15,483 nt of DNA from JANXXV01 sp038230275. Lineage in GTDB: Bacteria > Acidobacteriota > Terriglobia > Bryobacterales > Bryobacteraceae. The notes under the pieces were generated by a model that saw only the letters and a program-made list of their open reading frames with translations, made no database searches and was not told the DNA's origin. The DNA is taken from NCBI GenBank assembly GCA_038230275.1, contig JBBRNO010000154.1:1-15483 (forward strand), in the 5' to 3' direction. The position numbers and the translations under genes are program-made. This document shows, in pieces, positions 1-6,914 of the stretch. Within the stretch, counting starts at the first letter, position 1, and every line of letters begins with the position of its first letter.

Positions 1-32
1 CAGTTCGAGGAGTAGAATGGCGCAGCCAGCAT

Positions 33-257
33 TTGTTTCGCAAAGTACTCTACTATGAAAAGAAGAATGGAGATCGACCCGCCTCGATTTTCGTTCGTGA
101 GGATTCCGGCTCAACTGTTGATTTTTTCACGCCTTCTGAGCAAGCCGTTTATTGTGTCCAGTTATTTGTCGGACAGTACACTAGCCCACCGCGTGAGCAG
201 TGGGTCACGTCGGCCTCCCAACCGGCACATAATACTGAGGTTACTAGCCCAATGTGA
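33..257 (+). pseudogene. possible remnant of a HigB/Gp49-like toxin N-terminus
   Basis: The reading frame is open from the window edge to 257. Only its first part, about residues 1-22 from the TTG at 33, looks like protein. It reads RKVLYYEKKNGDRPASIFV, and the spacing Y-E-x-x-x-G-x-x-P-x-x-x-F matches the opening strand and helix of RelE-superfamily HigB (phage Gp49-like) toxins. After about position 98 the likeness stops. The expected helices and the catalytic basic residues are not visible in this frame or the neighbouring ones, and no antitoxin gene follows. It may be a decayed fragment, the end of a gene starting left of the window, or chance. The rest of 1-304 holds no recognisable gene and no clear terminator for the leftward gene ending at 305. 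Confidence 0.2.
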
Positions 258-304
258 TGGCAAAGGATAGAATTTATACGGTCAGAGCACTAGTCAACGC
301 GATA

Positions 305-1375
305 CTACTTGCAAGGAGGGTAGGCGCAGTAACCGGGTTCATTCCTGCGTGACCAGTTGAGGTTCTCCCTGGCGGCGAGAATGGGGTCGATTAGACTGTT
401 ACCGCCAGATAACCGCGGCATCCGCGCCGCCACCCGCGCGTTCTCAATGTCGGCAAGCTTTTTGATGTAGGCCCCAAGTGCCTGCAGGTTGGGGAATCGA
501 GCCGGTGTCTCCCTAGAGGACAGTACACTGGCGATCCCAATGCCAAGGCCAGAGGCGCGAAGCATTTGAATTGCCCGCTCGCGGCTGCGGGGCACGCCGT
601 CGCCTACCTCGTAGGCCATCCCGACTTCCATCTGTGCTTTGTCGTAACCTTGGTTGGCGCTCAGCAGGTACAACTCTCTCGCCTTGGCGCGATTCTTCGT
701 CAGGCCGCCGTCGCCTTCCTCATACATACCGGCGAGTGCGTACTGCGCGGCCCGATGGCCTTGCGCCGCCGCCAAACCAAACCAGTGCGCGGCGGCCGCG
801 TCGTCGCGACGGACCCCATTTCCATCCTGATAGGCGATCCCCAGAGTCGACTGTGCCTTGGCGTGCCCCAAGCGTCCCGCCTGCAGCAGCAATGGCATCG
901 CCTCGCGGTAATTGTTGCGATCAATCAGCGTTACGCTGCGCTGCCATAGGCGCTCCGCTTCAACCCGTTGCGCCGGCGTAAGGGAAGATGCCGGTGCCGT
1001 GGAGTAGGATAGCTCTGGCGCCGATCCAGGATTCTTGCCGCCGCCGGCACCTGCCCCGTCACGCCGGTCGAGGCGTATCTGACCATAGTTGCGCGTAAGT
1101 TCTCGCGAACAGTTCACCTGTGTGCGGCTGTACATGGTGCAATAGCTCACCTCGTTTAACAGTTGATTGAGGCGTTCGGCGGGTACGCTGTACGTGAAGG
1201 CGCAGGGATCGGCCCCGCCGCCATAATAATTTGTGGAGTTTGTCCCGCCGCCGTTGGCAGCCCCGCAGGGTCCGTATTGTGCGGTTACCGGATCTTTGGC
1301 GCGTTGCGCAAACGCCGGAGCCGCTATCAGTAGAGTGCCAACCAGCAGCAAAGGTCGCAGAATGAGCAGAATCAT
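305..1375 (-). CDS. exported Sel1-repeat protein
   Basis: The protein has 356 residues. A signal peptide spans about residues 1-23 (MILLILRPLL... ending AFA-Q), so it should act in the periplasm or outside the cell. After a Gly/Asn-rich linker, at least three Sel1-like (TPR-related) repeats can be read at about 172-207, 208-244 and 245-276, with the usual A-x-x-x-L-G-x-x-Y-x-x-G-x-G-V pattern. A half repeat lies at about 139-171. Six cysteines (37, 58, 79, 89, 350, 355) could form disulfides. Sel1 repeats are protein-binding scaffolds, so no catalysis is expected. The start is set by AGGAG on the minus strand at 1380-1384, five bases before the ATG. An in-frame extension to 1474 would put 33 charged residues before the signal peptide and is rejected. 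The 243 nt up to the next gene suggest separate transcription, though I could not pick a promoter there. The partner is unknown. Confidence 0.85.
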   Translation of the reverse strand: MILLILRPLLLVGTLLIAAPAFAQRAKDPVTAQYGPCGAANGGGTNSTNYYGGGADPCAFTYSVPAERLNQLLNEVSYCTMYSRTQVNCSRELTRNYGQIRLDRRDGAGAGGGKNPGSAPELSYSTAPASSLTPAQRVEAERLWQRSVTLIDRNNYREAMPLLLQAGRLGHAKAQSTLGIAYQDGNGVRRDDAAAAHWFGLAAAQGHRAAQYALAGMYEEGDGGLTKNRAKARELYLLSANQGYDKAQMEVGMAYEVGDGVPRSRERAIQMLRASGLGIGIASVLSSRETPARFPNLQALGAYIKKLADIENARVAARMPRLSGGNSLIDPILAARENLNWSRRNEPGYCAYPPCK

Positions 1376-1618
1376 ATTTCTCCTAATTAAGCGCGGATCA
1401 CTCTCCAGAGTCGTCATTAGCATACCTCTCATTGAGCTCCGTGCGCCGATCACGCGATCCCGCAGTAAATGCAACGCGGCGCGGGGAAAACGTACAGCGA
1501 GCCGAACACTACACCAGTTTAACCATCGCCTGGAAAGCCAGACGACCAGAGCGCAGCGACGAAGCTTTTGGGGACCTTGCTCGGGAAATGGAGAACGGTC
1601 TTTTCGATAACCTAAGGC

Positions 1619-2440
1619 TCACTTGGGGCGCGGTGCATGGTTGCCAGGCGAAGGTGCGGACGGGTGGCTTGGGTCCGGCGGAGTATGGGACTTTCGCGGC
1701 GGCGGCGCGGATGGTCCGCCTTCCGTTGCCGGCGAATGCCGCGGCGGAGGCGGAGGCAACGAACCTGGCGCGGCGGATTGGCTGTTTCTTTGCGGTGGCG
1801 CGTTCGGCGTGGCCGATTCGGCTTGCGGTCCCGGCTTCTTGAGGTGGTGCGCGTGATTCGCATCCCAATCCTGAGCGTAGTATTGCCCGTAGGGTGCGTT
1901 GGTGTTGCTGGTGACCACCGTACCGTCCTCGAATCCCTTCTTGACCGCGCCGTACCCGGATTTCCGGCCGTCTTCGGCTAACTCGTGATTGGTCGCCTTT
2001 GGATTTGCTTTGCGATGTTGATCCACCGCCTGTTTATAACTGTCGTTGTATTGGGATTCCAGTGGAAATACGGAGGTGATTTTCTCACCCTTGGCGATCA
2101 ATTCATTTTTCGCCTGGATCGATTTTACGGTTCCAGCGGTTTCCTCGTCGATCTTCTTATCGACGTAGCTTTTGCGGGTTTCGGTGGTGATGTTGGCCCC
2201 GTGGCCCTGGCGATCGGTTTTTGCGTGATGAACCTCGTGAACCGCGGTGAGACTGGCAAGTTCGACCGGTTGGCTGCGGTCGATCACAATTCTATGTCCG
2301 TCCCAATAGGATCCGCCGCCTGCCGCAAACGCAACCGGGATCTTCTCCGCCTCCATATACTTCACCGTCTCTGCGCCGGTGGGGCACTTGTTGAGGAGAG
2401 TCTTGATGTCCTCCAGGCGTTGATCGTCGGCGGATTTCAT
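1619..2440 (-). CDS. putative HExxH zincin metallopeptidase with proline-rich tail
   Basis: The protein has 273 residues with no signal peptide or membrane segment. Residues 68-72 read HEVHH inside LASLTAVHEVHHA, the helix of a zinc metallopeptidase (two His ligands plus the catalytic Glu). Glu99 or Glu100, 27-28 residues after the second His, is a fair candidate for the third ligand, as in gluzincins. The upstream segment SYWDGHRIVIDRS resembles the edge strand that precedes such helices. Residues from about 203 to 273 are a low-complexity Pro/Ser/His-rich tail (PPPPPR, APPPRK) typical of a flexible linker or wall-spanning segment. Small soluble zincins of this type occur as stand-alone proteins and as toxin domains, and I cannot assign a named family with certainty. 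The start has no good Shine-Dalgarno sequence. The gene lies 11 nt after the preceding one and is probably translated by coupling. Confidence 0.7.
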   Translation of the reverse strand: MKSADDQRLEDIKTLLNKCPTGAETVKYMEAEKIPVAFAAGGGSYWDGHRIVIDRSQPVELASLTAVHEVHHAKTDRQGHGANITTETRKSYVDKKIDEETAGTVKSIQAKNELIAKGEKITSVFPLESQYNDSYKQAVDQHRKANPKATNHELAEDGRKSGYGAVKKGFEDGTVVTSNTNAPYGQYYAQDWDANHAHHLKKPGPQAESATPNAPPQRNSQSAAPGSLPPPPPRHSPATEGGPSAPPPRKSHTPPDPSHPSAPSPGNHAPRPK

Positions 2441-2451
2441 TGATGGTGGTC

Positions 2452-3111
2452 TCAGGGTAGCGTCTGAGTTACGGGCAGGTGTTCCACTACAACCCGCTCG
2501 GTTTTCACTTCGACGTGTCCGTTTGCGTTGATCAGCAAATCAAGCTCGAACAGGCGGGTGTCTCTGACCGCCGTGGCCAGGACGGAGTAACTATTTGGGC
2601 TTACCGTGGCGGGTGCAAGGGGCCGAATGAGGGATAACGCGCGCTCTTTGTTCTGATGCGATTCGGCGTTCTTCAGCCATGGGACGTCTTCCGGTCGTTC
2701 GACGATGAGGAATCGTTGACCCGAAATGTTGTCAAAATAGAACCGGAGGTAAGCCGGGAGTTGGCCGGCCGCGAGATGGAGAGACTCCGCGGCATTGACC
2801 TCCTCCACGTTTTTTGGGTACGAGCGAAGGACCACGATGTGGTTTCCGTCGTCGGCGAAATGAAACTCGATAGCGCGGTGACGAAGAGTGACCGCGGCTC
2901 GCAGCAGCTTGAACTTCCGGTAAAACGGCAACGCTTGCCAGGAGAGGGTGGTGGGATTGCCGCGCATGGTCTCCGCAGTGACAGGATCGACGCGAGCGAT
3001 ACGGTCAATTACTTCCTTGTCGGCCATCGCAACTTTCCCCCCTTGCGCACTCACTGAACTTGTGATGCCGCAACTCAAAGCTAAAAGTACCGTCACGCAT
3101 AGCCTGAACAT
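2452..3111 (-). CDS. exported protein of unknown function
   Basis: The protein has 219 residues and I do not recognise its family. A signal peptide at residues 1-22 (MFRLCVTVLLALSCG... cut near SAQ) predicts export. The mature part is mixed alpha/beta with no cysteines and no obvious catalytic motif. It has aromatic-rich stretches (LPFYRKFK at 61-68, YLRFYFDN at 121-128) and ends in alternating hydrophobic and charged residues suggestive of beta strands (HVEVKTERVVVEHL). It is the first gene of a probable two-gene operon, and the zincin gene follows after 11 nt. GGAAAG lies about 13 nt upstream of the ATG, a poor spacing. Another ATG at 3124 is in a different frame. An exported partner next to a metallopeptidase could be its inhibitor, substrate or immunity protein, but nothing in the sequence proves this. 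Confidence 0.7.
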   Translation of the reverse strand: MFRLCVTVLLALSCGITSSVSAQGGKVAMADKEVIDRIARVDPVTAETMRGNPTTLSWQALPFYRKFKLLRAAVTLRHRAIEFHFADDGNHIVVLRSYPKNVEEVNAAESLHLAAGQLPAYLRFYFDNISGQRFLIVERPEDVPWLKNAESHQNKERALSLIRPLAPATVSPNSYSVLATAVRDTRLFELDLLINANGHVEVKTERVVVEHLPVTQTLP

Positions 3112-3181
3112 AAGCGAGTGCCATCTTTCCTAGGGCACCATTCTAACAGCAGGTTGATTTCGGCGTCCACGGCAGCGGGAT

Positions 3182-3197
3182 GAGTCTATACTGACTC
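3182..3197 (+). promoter_or_regulatory. candidate -10 box inside a 5-bp inverted repeat
   Basis: TATACT at 3187-3192 matches five of six bases of the -10 consensus. It is exactly flanked by GAGTC (3182-3186) and GACTC (3193-3197), a perfect 5-bp inverted repeat. Transcription would begin near 3199, giving a leader of under 20 nt for the rhodanese gene. No good -35 box is seen at the right distance; TTGATT at 3154 is 27 nt away. The symmetry would suit a repressor or activator site. Confidence 0.35.
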
Positions 3198-3202
3198 TAG
3201 TC

Positions 3203-3206
3203 GAGG
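3203..3206 (+). promoter_or_regulatory. ribosome binding site of the rhodanese gene
   Basis: GAGG lies nine bases before the ATG at 3216 but only three bases before an in-frame TTG at 3210. The spacing favours the ATG. Confidence 0.55.
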
Positions 3207-3215
3207 TAATTGTCC

Positions 3216-3608
3216 ATGCGTAAACTGATTGCGATTCTTGGCTTGTTAGCTTACATTGTTGTCCCGTCGTTCGGCCAGAAAAAGCTAACTCCCGATGAGC
3301 TAGAAAAGGCTTTGGAGAAGCGAGACAGCGTGTTCTTCCTGGATGTTCGCGAACCCGATGAAATTCAGAAACTGGGAACACTGAAAGGTTACGTGAATAT
3401 TCCGCTGGCGCAGTTGGAATCGCGCCTGAAAGAGATTCCGAAGAATAAGCCGATCATCACCGCATGCAATCACGGTGTCAGGGCGGGTCGCGCGGCGGCG
3501 ATTCTGGAAAAGAATGGATTCCAGGTTCTGGGCGCTTGCGGATTGGAAGAGTGGAAAGAAAAGGGGAAGAAAGTTATTTATCCGGAGCCGGAAAAGAAGA
3601 AGAGCTGA
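3216..3608 (+). CDS. exported single-domain rhodanese
   Basis: The protein has 130 residues. A signal peptide covers about residues 1-20 (MRKLIAILGLLAYIV... FGQ), so this is a periplasmic rhodanese. The domain shows the usual landmarks: FLDVREPDE (strand and Asp-Val-Arg turn), GYVNIPLAQLESRL, and the active-site loop ACNHGVRAGRAA, in which the cysteine carries the persulfide and the loop cradles it with main-chain amides. GFQVLGACGLEEWKEKG corresponds to the usual conserved end of rhodanese domains. Such proteins move sulfane sulfur to thiol acceptors or cyanide; the natural acceptor here is unknown. The tail is lysine-rich. Its last 35 nt overlap the end of the convergent ATP-grasp gene, so the two transcripts are antisense at their 3' ends. 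It stands alone on its strand. Confidence 0.88.
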   Translation: MRKLIAILGLLAYIVVPSFGQKKLTPDELEKALEKRDSVFFLDVREPDEIQKLGTLKGYVNIPLAQLESRLKEIPKNKPIITACNHGVRAGRAAAILEKNGFQVLGACGLEEWKEKGKKVIYPEPEKKKS

Positions 3609-4743
3609 GGAACGCCGCGGAGGCGCCTACCCAGTTCATGTTCTTGTTGTGATCGACGCCCATCTGGCTGCCGCGCCCAGTGCGGATTACCGTGTTGACG
3701 GCGCGGAGCGTGTCGAGCCAGATGTACATCACGCGGACCTCCACTTTGGCCCGGCCCTGCGGAGTATCGATCACCGGAGTGAAGTTGACGCGGTCCTGCA
3801 CGATGTAGCCGTGGCCGCGGGCGGCTTCGATTTGTTGAGGTGACGGGCCGACCACAACGCCCAGTCCGGCGAACGAAAACAGCGGTTTCAAAACGACGTT
3901 CCGCGGATTGTCCACGCGATCCAGCTCATCTAGGAATCTGGTTTCGGGGACGGCGGGATGTTTCATGTAGGGCAGCGAAAATTTGCTGAGGCGGAAGAAC
4001 CAGTTCGGATGACCGGCCCATTCGACATCGAGATCGTCGCGGAAATCGAACTGTAGCGCGATCTGTTTGCGTTGCAACTCATCCACGATGGCGCGGTTGT
4101 AAATGCGATGAATGGGCACGCCCGCGTGGAACAGACGGCGGCCCTGTTTGCTGATTTGGGTGATGTCGACGGTCTTGATGCCGCAGATTTTCCCGGTGAT
4201 GCGAAAGTCGGCCACTGTCTTCTGACGCAACGGGTCGATCTCCATCAGCATCACATTTTCGGGGTCGTGATCGGCGACGATAGCGCGGCGGAGCAGTTTA
4301 TCGTATTCGTCCACGGTGATACCGCCGGGAAGGCAGGGCAAATCGATGTCATAGGCATCGCGGTAGCACGAGGTCAACACCGGCTGATAGGCGTAGAGCG
4401 AGGGGAAGCCCTGAATCTCCACCAGCTTTGGCTGATGATTTTCATCCAGGCCAAAATCCACTTGGATGAAAAGCGGCGCCGAGTCTTCGCCGGGCACGTT
4501 GTATTCGGCGGGGATGGCAGAGTTTGACGCTTTGCGGTAGGCGTCATCGGACAGCAACGTTTCCACCATCTGCTTTCCGTACAGCTCCATCTTGGCGATT
4601 AAGGCGGTGTCGAAAAAGCACGGCGACTGATTGTGTTGGAACTGTGGCGGTCCGCCCGTGCGCTGGGTTAACAATTCCAGGAAACGCGCGTACTTCGCTT
4701 CGGTGAACTGGTCGTTAAACTTGCGGCGCAGGGAGGGAATCAA
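3574..4743 (-). CDS. ATP-grasp-like ligase, probably circularly permuted
   Basis: The protein has 389 residues, is soluble, and is the last gene of the five-gene operon. NVVLKPLFSFAGLGVVV (282-298) looks like the ATP-grasp lysine strand (K286) and glycine loop. YIVQDRV (313-319) fits the strand contacting adenine. KVEVRVMYIW (333-342) followed by GVDHNKNMNWVG (362-373) resembles the Arg/Asn active-site segments of RimK-type enzymes. The usual final E-x-N...P metal motif is absent at the end; a similar motif, LVEIQGFPS (107-115), sits near the N-terminus, as in circularly permuted ATP-grasp and glutathionylspermidine-synthase-like proteins. The predicted reaction is ATP-dependent carboxylate-amine ligation, with unknown substrate. 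The start is TTG, 29 nt inside the preceding gene, with GGAG nine bases upstream. No ATG exists in frame before a stop. Family assignment is by motif only. Confidence 0.75.
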   Translation of the reverse strand: MIPSLRRKFNDQFTEAKYARFLELLTQRTGGPPQFQHNQSPCFFDTALIAKMELYGKQMVETLLSDDAYRKASNSAIPAEYNVPGEDSAPLFIQVDFGLDENHQPKLVEIQGFPSLYAYQPVLTSCYRDAYDIDLPCLPGGITVDEYDKLLRRAIVADHDPENVMLMEIDPLRQKTVADFRITGKICGIKTVDITQISKQGRRLFHAGVPIHRIYNRAIVDELQRKQIALQFDFRDDLDVEWAGHPNWFFRLSKFSLPYMKHPAVPETRFLDELDRVDNPRNVVLKPLFSFAGLGVVVGPSPQQIEAARGHGYIVQDRVNFTPVIDTPQGRAKVEVRVMYIWLDTLRAVNTVIRTGRGSQMGVDHNKNMNWVGASAAFLSSSSFPAPDK

Positions 4744-5752
4744 GCAGGAAGACTCCGCGGTGCATGATCTGGCAGCCGTCGATCCAGATATCGAATTCGC
4801 GGCCGACTACGTCGATGTGAGTGCGGGAATACCAGTCGGCGCCGGTGTGGGCTCCGTAGGGATTACCGAAGGCGATGTGGATGCCGGGGATCTTTTCATC
4901 CTGCAGGATATTGCCGATTACATCGTGTACGCCGATGTTGGTACCGATGGCGAATTCACCCACGCGGTTACTGTTTTCGTCGGTGTGGCAATAGCGCCAG
5001 AACTCCTCTTCCAACTCCTTATTACTGCTGTGCGCTTCCAGCAGACGGCTGTCGGCAACTTTGATGGTGAGCGGCGTCTTGGCCAGGTCTCCGTATTTTT
5101 CGCAGAGGTAATCGCCCACCACGCCATCCACCACGAAGGTGCCATCCACGCGTTCGGGCGTGGTGAAAGTCTCACCGCCGGGCAGATTGCCCCACTTCTG
5201 CGGACTGATGATGCCGCTGGTCTTCAACCATTTATAGTTTGGCGTGAAGAGGCCGGTAATGTCGGTACCGGCCGGATTGGTGGCGCGAATTTCACGGGCT
5301 TTGCTGGCCATTTGCCAGACTTGGATGCTGAGACGGTCGACATCCAGGAAATTGGCGCGCATGCCTTCCAGCATGATGCGCGGCTCAATGTTGACCATGT
5401 GGGCATGGCGCATTTTCCGGCGGTTTACCACGTCGGTCATCTGCATGCGGCTGTGCAGTTCGTTAATTTGCGCTTTCACCGCGAAGATACTGACGTCACT
5501 GGTTTCCATGTCGTCCAGCACTTCCTTCGGCATATCGATCAGTGGACGGGGCGCCAGCTCTTCCAGTATGAACGCGTGGTAGTGAATGCACTGCCGGTCG
5601 AGTTCAGCGGCCAGGCTGGCGGCGATTTCCTGACAGGCATGATCGGTGATGAGCGTCACCTTTTCGTAGCTTTGAATGCGCAGGCACTGGGTGACGGCGT
5701 TATGGGCCGCGGGCTGAAATTCAGGATCAAACTTGATTTCGGAGAGATTCAT
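4715..5752 (-). CDS. M29-family metallo-aminopeptidase
   Basis: The protein has 345 residues and no signal peptide. It belongs to the thermophilic-type M29 aminopeptidases (aminopeptidase T/AmpS family), which use two metal ions to remove N-terminal residues from peptides. All five ligand positions are visible: Glu194 in NLPGGETFTTP, Glu266 in RVGEFAIGTN, His292 in GIHIAFG, and His312 with Asp314 in THIDVV. These correspond by motif to Glu250, Glu316, His345, His378 and Asp380 of the Thermus enzyme. It should therefore be active. The ATG overlaps the stop of the upstream ligase gene by ATGA, and its own end overlaps the next gene by 29 nt. In an operon of ligases it may trim a peptide intermediate, remove a protecting residue, or recycle the product rather than act in general protein turnover. 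Confidence 0.9.
   Translation of the reverse strand: MNLSEIKFDPEFQPAAHNAVTQCLRIQSYEKVTLITDHACQEIAASLAAELDRQCIHYHAFILEELAPRPLIDMPKEVLDDMETSDVSIFAVKAQINELHSRMQMTDVVNRRKMRHAHMVNIEPRIMLEGMRANFLDVDRLSIQVWQMASKAREIRATNPAGTDITGLFTPNYKWLKTSGIISPQKWGNLPGGETFTTPERVDGTFVVDGVVGDYLCEKYGDLAKTPLTIKVADSRLLEAHSSNKELEEEFWRYCHTDENSNRVGEFAIGTNIGVHDVIGNILQDEKIPGIHIAFGNPYGAHTGADWYSRTHIDVVGREFDIWIDGCQIMHRGVFLLDSLPAPQV
4753..4756 (-). promoter_or_regulatory. ribosome binding site inside the upstream gene, deciding a TTG start
   Basis: GGAG (minus strand) lies nine bases before the TTG at 4743 and within the coding sequence of the M29 gene. It supports the overlapping start of the last operon gene and translational coupling. 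Confidence 0.5.
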
Positions 5753-6894
5753 CGAGTCTCTGCCGCCGCCACGGTGCGGGCATCCTCAAACAGACCCGCC
5801 TCGGTTTCCTGAATCATGTAATCCACCACTTTTTTGAGATCGCCCGTCTCTCGAAACACCCGCAACTGGCGGTCGGCGCCGGTGCCGTGGCGCAGAATGT
5901 GGTGAAAATACATCAGCTCATCGCGGCTGCCGAGGCCGTCTACAACGTCGTCGACAAAATCGAGCACCTCGCCGATCAACTCGCGCTCCGGAACTTCAGT
6001 TTGCTTGCCGAAATCGATCAGCTTGCCTTCCAGCCCGTAACGCGCGGCGCGCCATTTGTTTTCCATGATGAGCGCGCGGCTGTAGTGGCGGAAGCTTTGG
6101 TTCTTTTCGTGAATCTTATACAGCTTGGCGATGATGGCCTGGCAGAGAGCGGCGATTGCGATGGATTCATCCATGCGCATGGGCATATCGCAGACGCGGA
6201 ACTCTAGCGTTGGGTAGTGCGGATGGGGGCGGATGTCCCACCAGATCTTCTTTGCGTTGTCGATGCAGTTGGTTTTGATCAGCAGGTCGACGTAGTTTTC
6301 AAATTCACTCCAGCTATGGTAGATGTCCGGGATGTTAGTGCGCGGGAACTTATCGAAAACTTTGCAGCGGTACGATTTGAGTCCGGTTTCCATGCCTTGC
6401 CAAAATGGTGAATTCGAGGAAACCGCCAGCAGGTGGGGCAGGAAATAGCGTGCGCCGTTCATGATCTGGATGGCGGTTTCGCGGTCTTCCACGCCAATGT
6501 GGACGTGCAATCCGAAGATGAGATTGGCGCGGGCCACCATCTTCAGATCTTCCACGATGGTCTGGTAACGCGGATCGGGATAGATTTCCTGGCGCGCCCA
6601 CTCGGCGAAAGGATGGGTTCCACCGGCGGCGATGCGCAGACCGTTCTTGCGGGCCAGATTGACGATTTCGCGGCGAATGGTGCGAATTTCTTCTTTCGCC
6701 TGCTGAATTGTTTCGCACACGACGGTGCCGATTTCAATGACCGATTGATGCATCTCCGGCTTGACTTGCTCGGCGAGAATCATGCGGCCCTTTTCGATAA
6801 TCTCGGCTTGGATGTGCGAGCGAAGATCGCGTGTCTCCGGATCGATGGTCTGGTATTCCTCTTCGATGCCGATGGTGAGACTGGGGCGGCTCAT
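5749..6894 (-). CDS. GCS2-type carboxylate-amine ligase (YbdK family)
   Basis: The protein has 381 residues, close to the family length. The glutamate-cysteine ligase 2 fold is shown by IGIEEEYQTID (8-18), with the metal-binding Glu cluster EEE at 11-13, MHQSVIEIGT (48-57), GTHPFA (92-97), GLHVHIG (128-134), SSNSPFWQG (159-167), TLEFRVCDMP (229-238) and ENKWRAARYG (278-287). Enzymes of this family activate a carboxylate, usually the gamma-carboxylate of glutamate, as an acyl phosphate and join it to an amine. E. coli YbdK has weak glutamate-cysteine ligase activity. The substrate here is unknown. It sits in the middle of the operon, 20 nt after an ATP-grasp gene and overlapping the M29 gene by 4 nt. 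The Shine-Dalgarno sequence is weak. This is a confident family call with an uncertain substrate. Confidence 0.92.
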   Translation of the reverse strand: MSRPSLTIGIEEEYQTIDPETRDLRSHIQAEIIEKGRMILAEQVKPEMHQSVIEIGTVVCETIQQAKEEIRTIRREIVNLARKNGLRIAAGGTHPFAEWARQEIYPDPRYQTIVEDLKMVARANLIFGLHVHIGVEDRETAIQIMNGARYFLPHLLAVSSNSPFWQGMETGLKSYRCKVFDKFPRTNIPDIYHSWSEFENYVDLLIKTNCIDNAKKIWWDIRPHPHYPTLEFRVCDMPMRMDESIAIAALCQAIIAKLYKIHEKNQSFRHYSRALIMENKWRAARYGLEGKLIDFGKQTEVPERELIGEVLDFVDDVVDGLGSRDELMYFHHILRHGTGADRQLRVFRETGDLKKVVDYMIQETEAGLFEDARTVAAAETR

Positions 6895-6914
6895 ATCTTT
6901 ACTCTACTTTCAAT

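Noticed and set aside
1432..1842. Plus-strand frames across the gap between the Sel1 and zincin genes
   Set aside because: They are Arg/Ala-rich low-complexity translations, have no ribosome binding site, and overlap the proline-rich tail of the zincin gene in antisense.
1985..2443. A plus-strand frame of 152 codons with hydrophobic stretches, suggestive of a membrane protein
   Set aside because: It is complementary to the zincin gene, whose HEVHH motif and spacing to its neighbour are more convincing. Hydrophobic runs are expected opposite charged helices.
4631..5812. A 393-codon plus-strand open frame spanning the M29 gene
   Set aside because: It is antisense to a gene with five conserved metal ligands and operon overlaps. 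Its translation shows no domain logic and reflects codon bias of the opposite strand.
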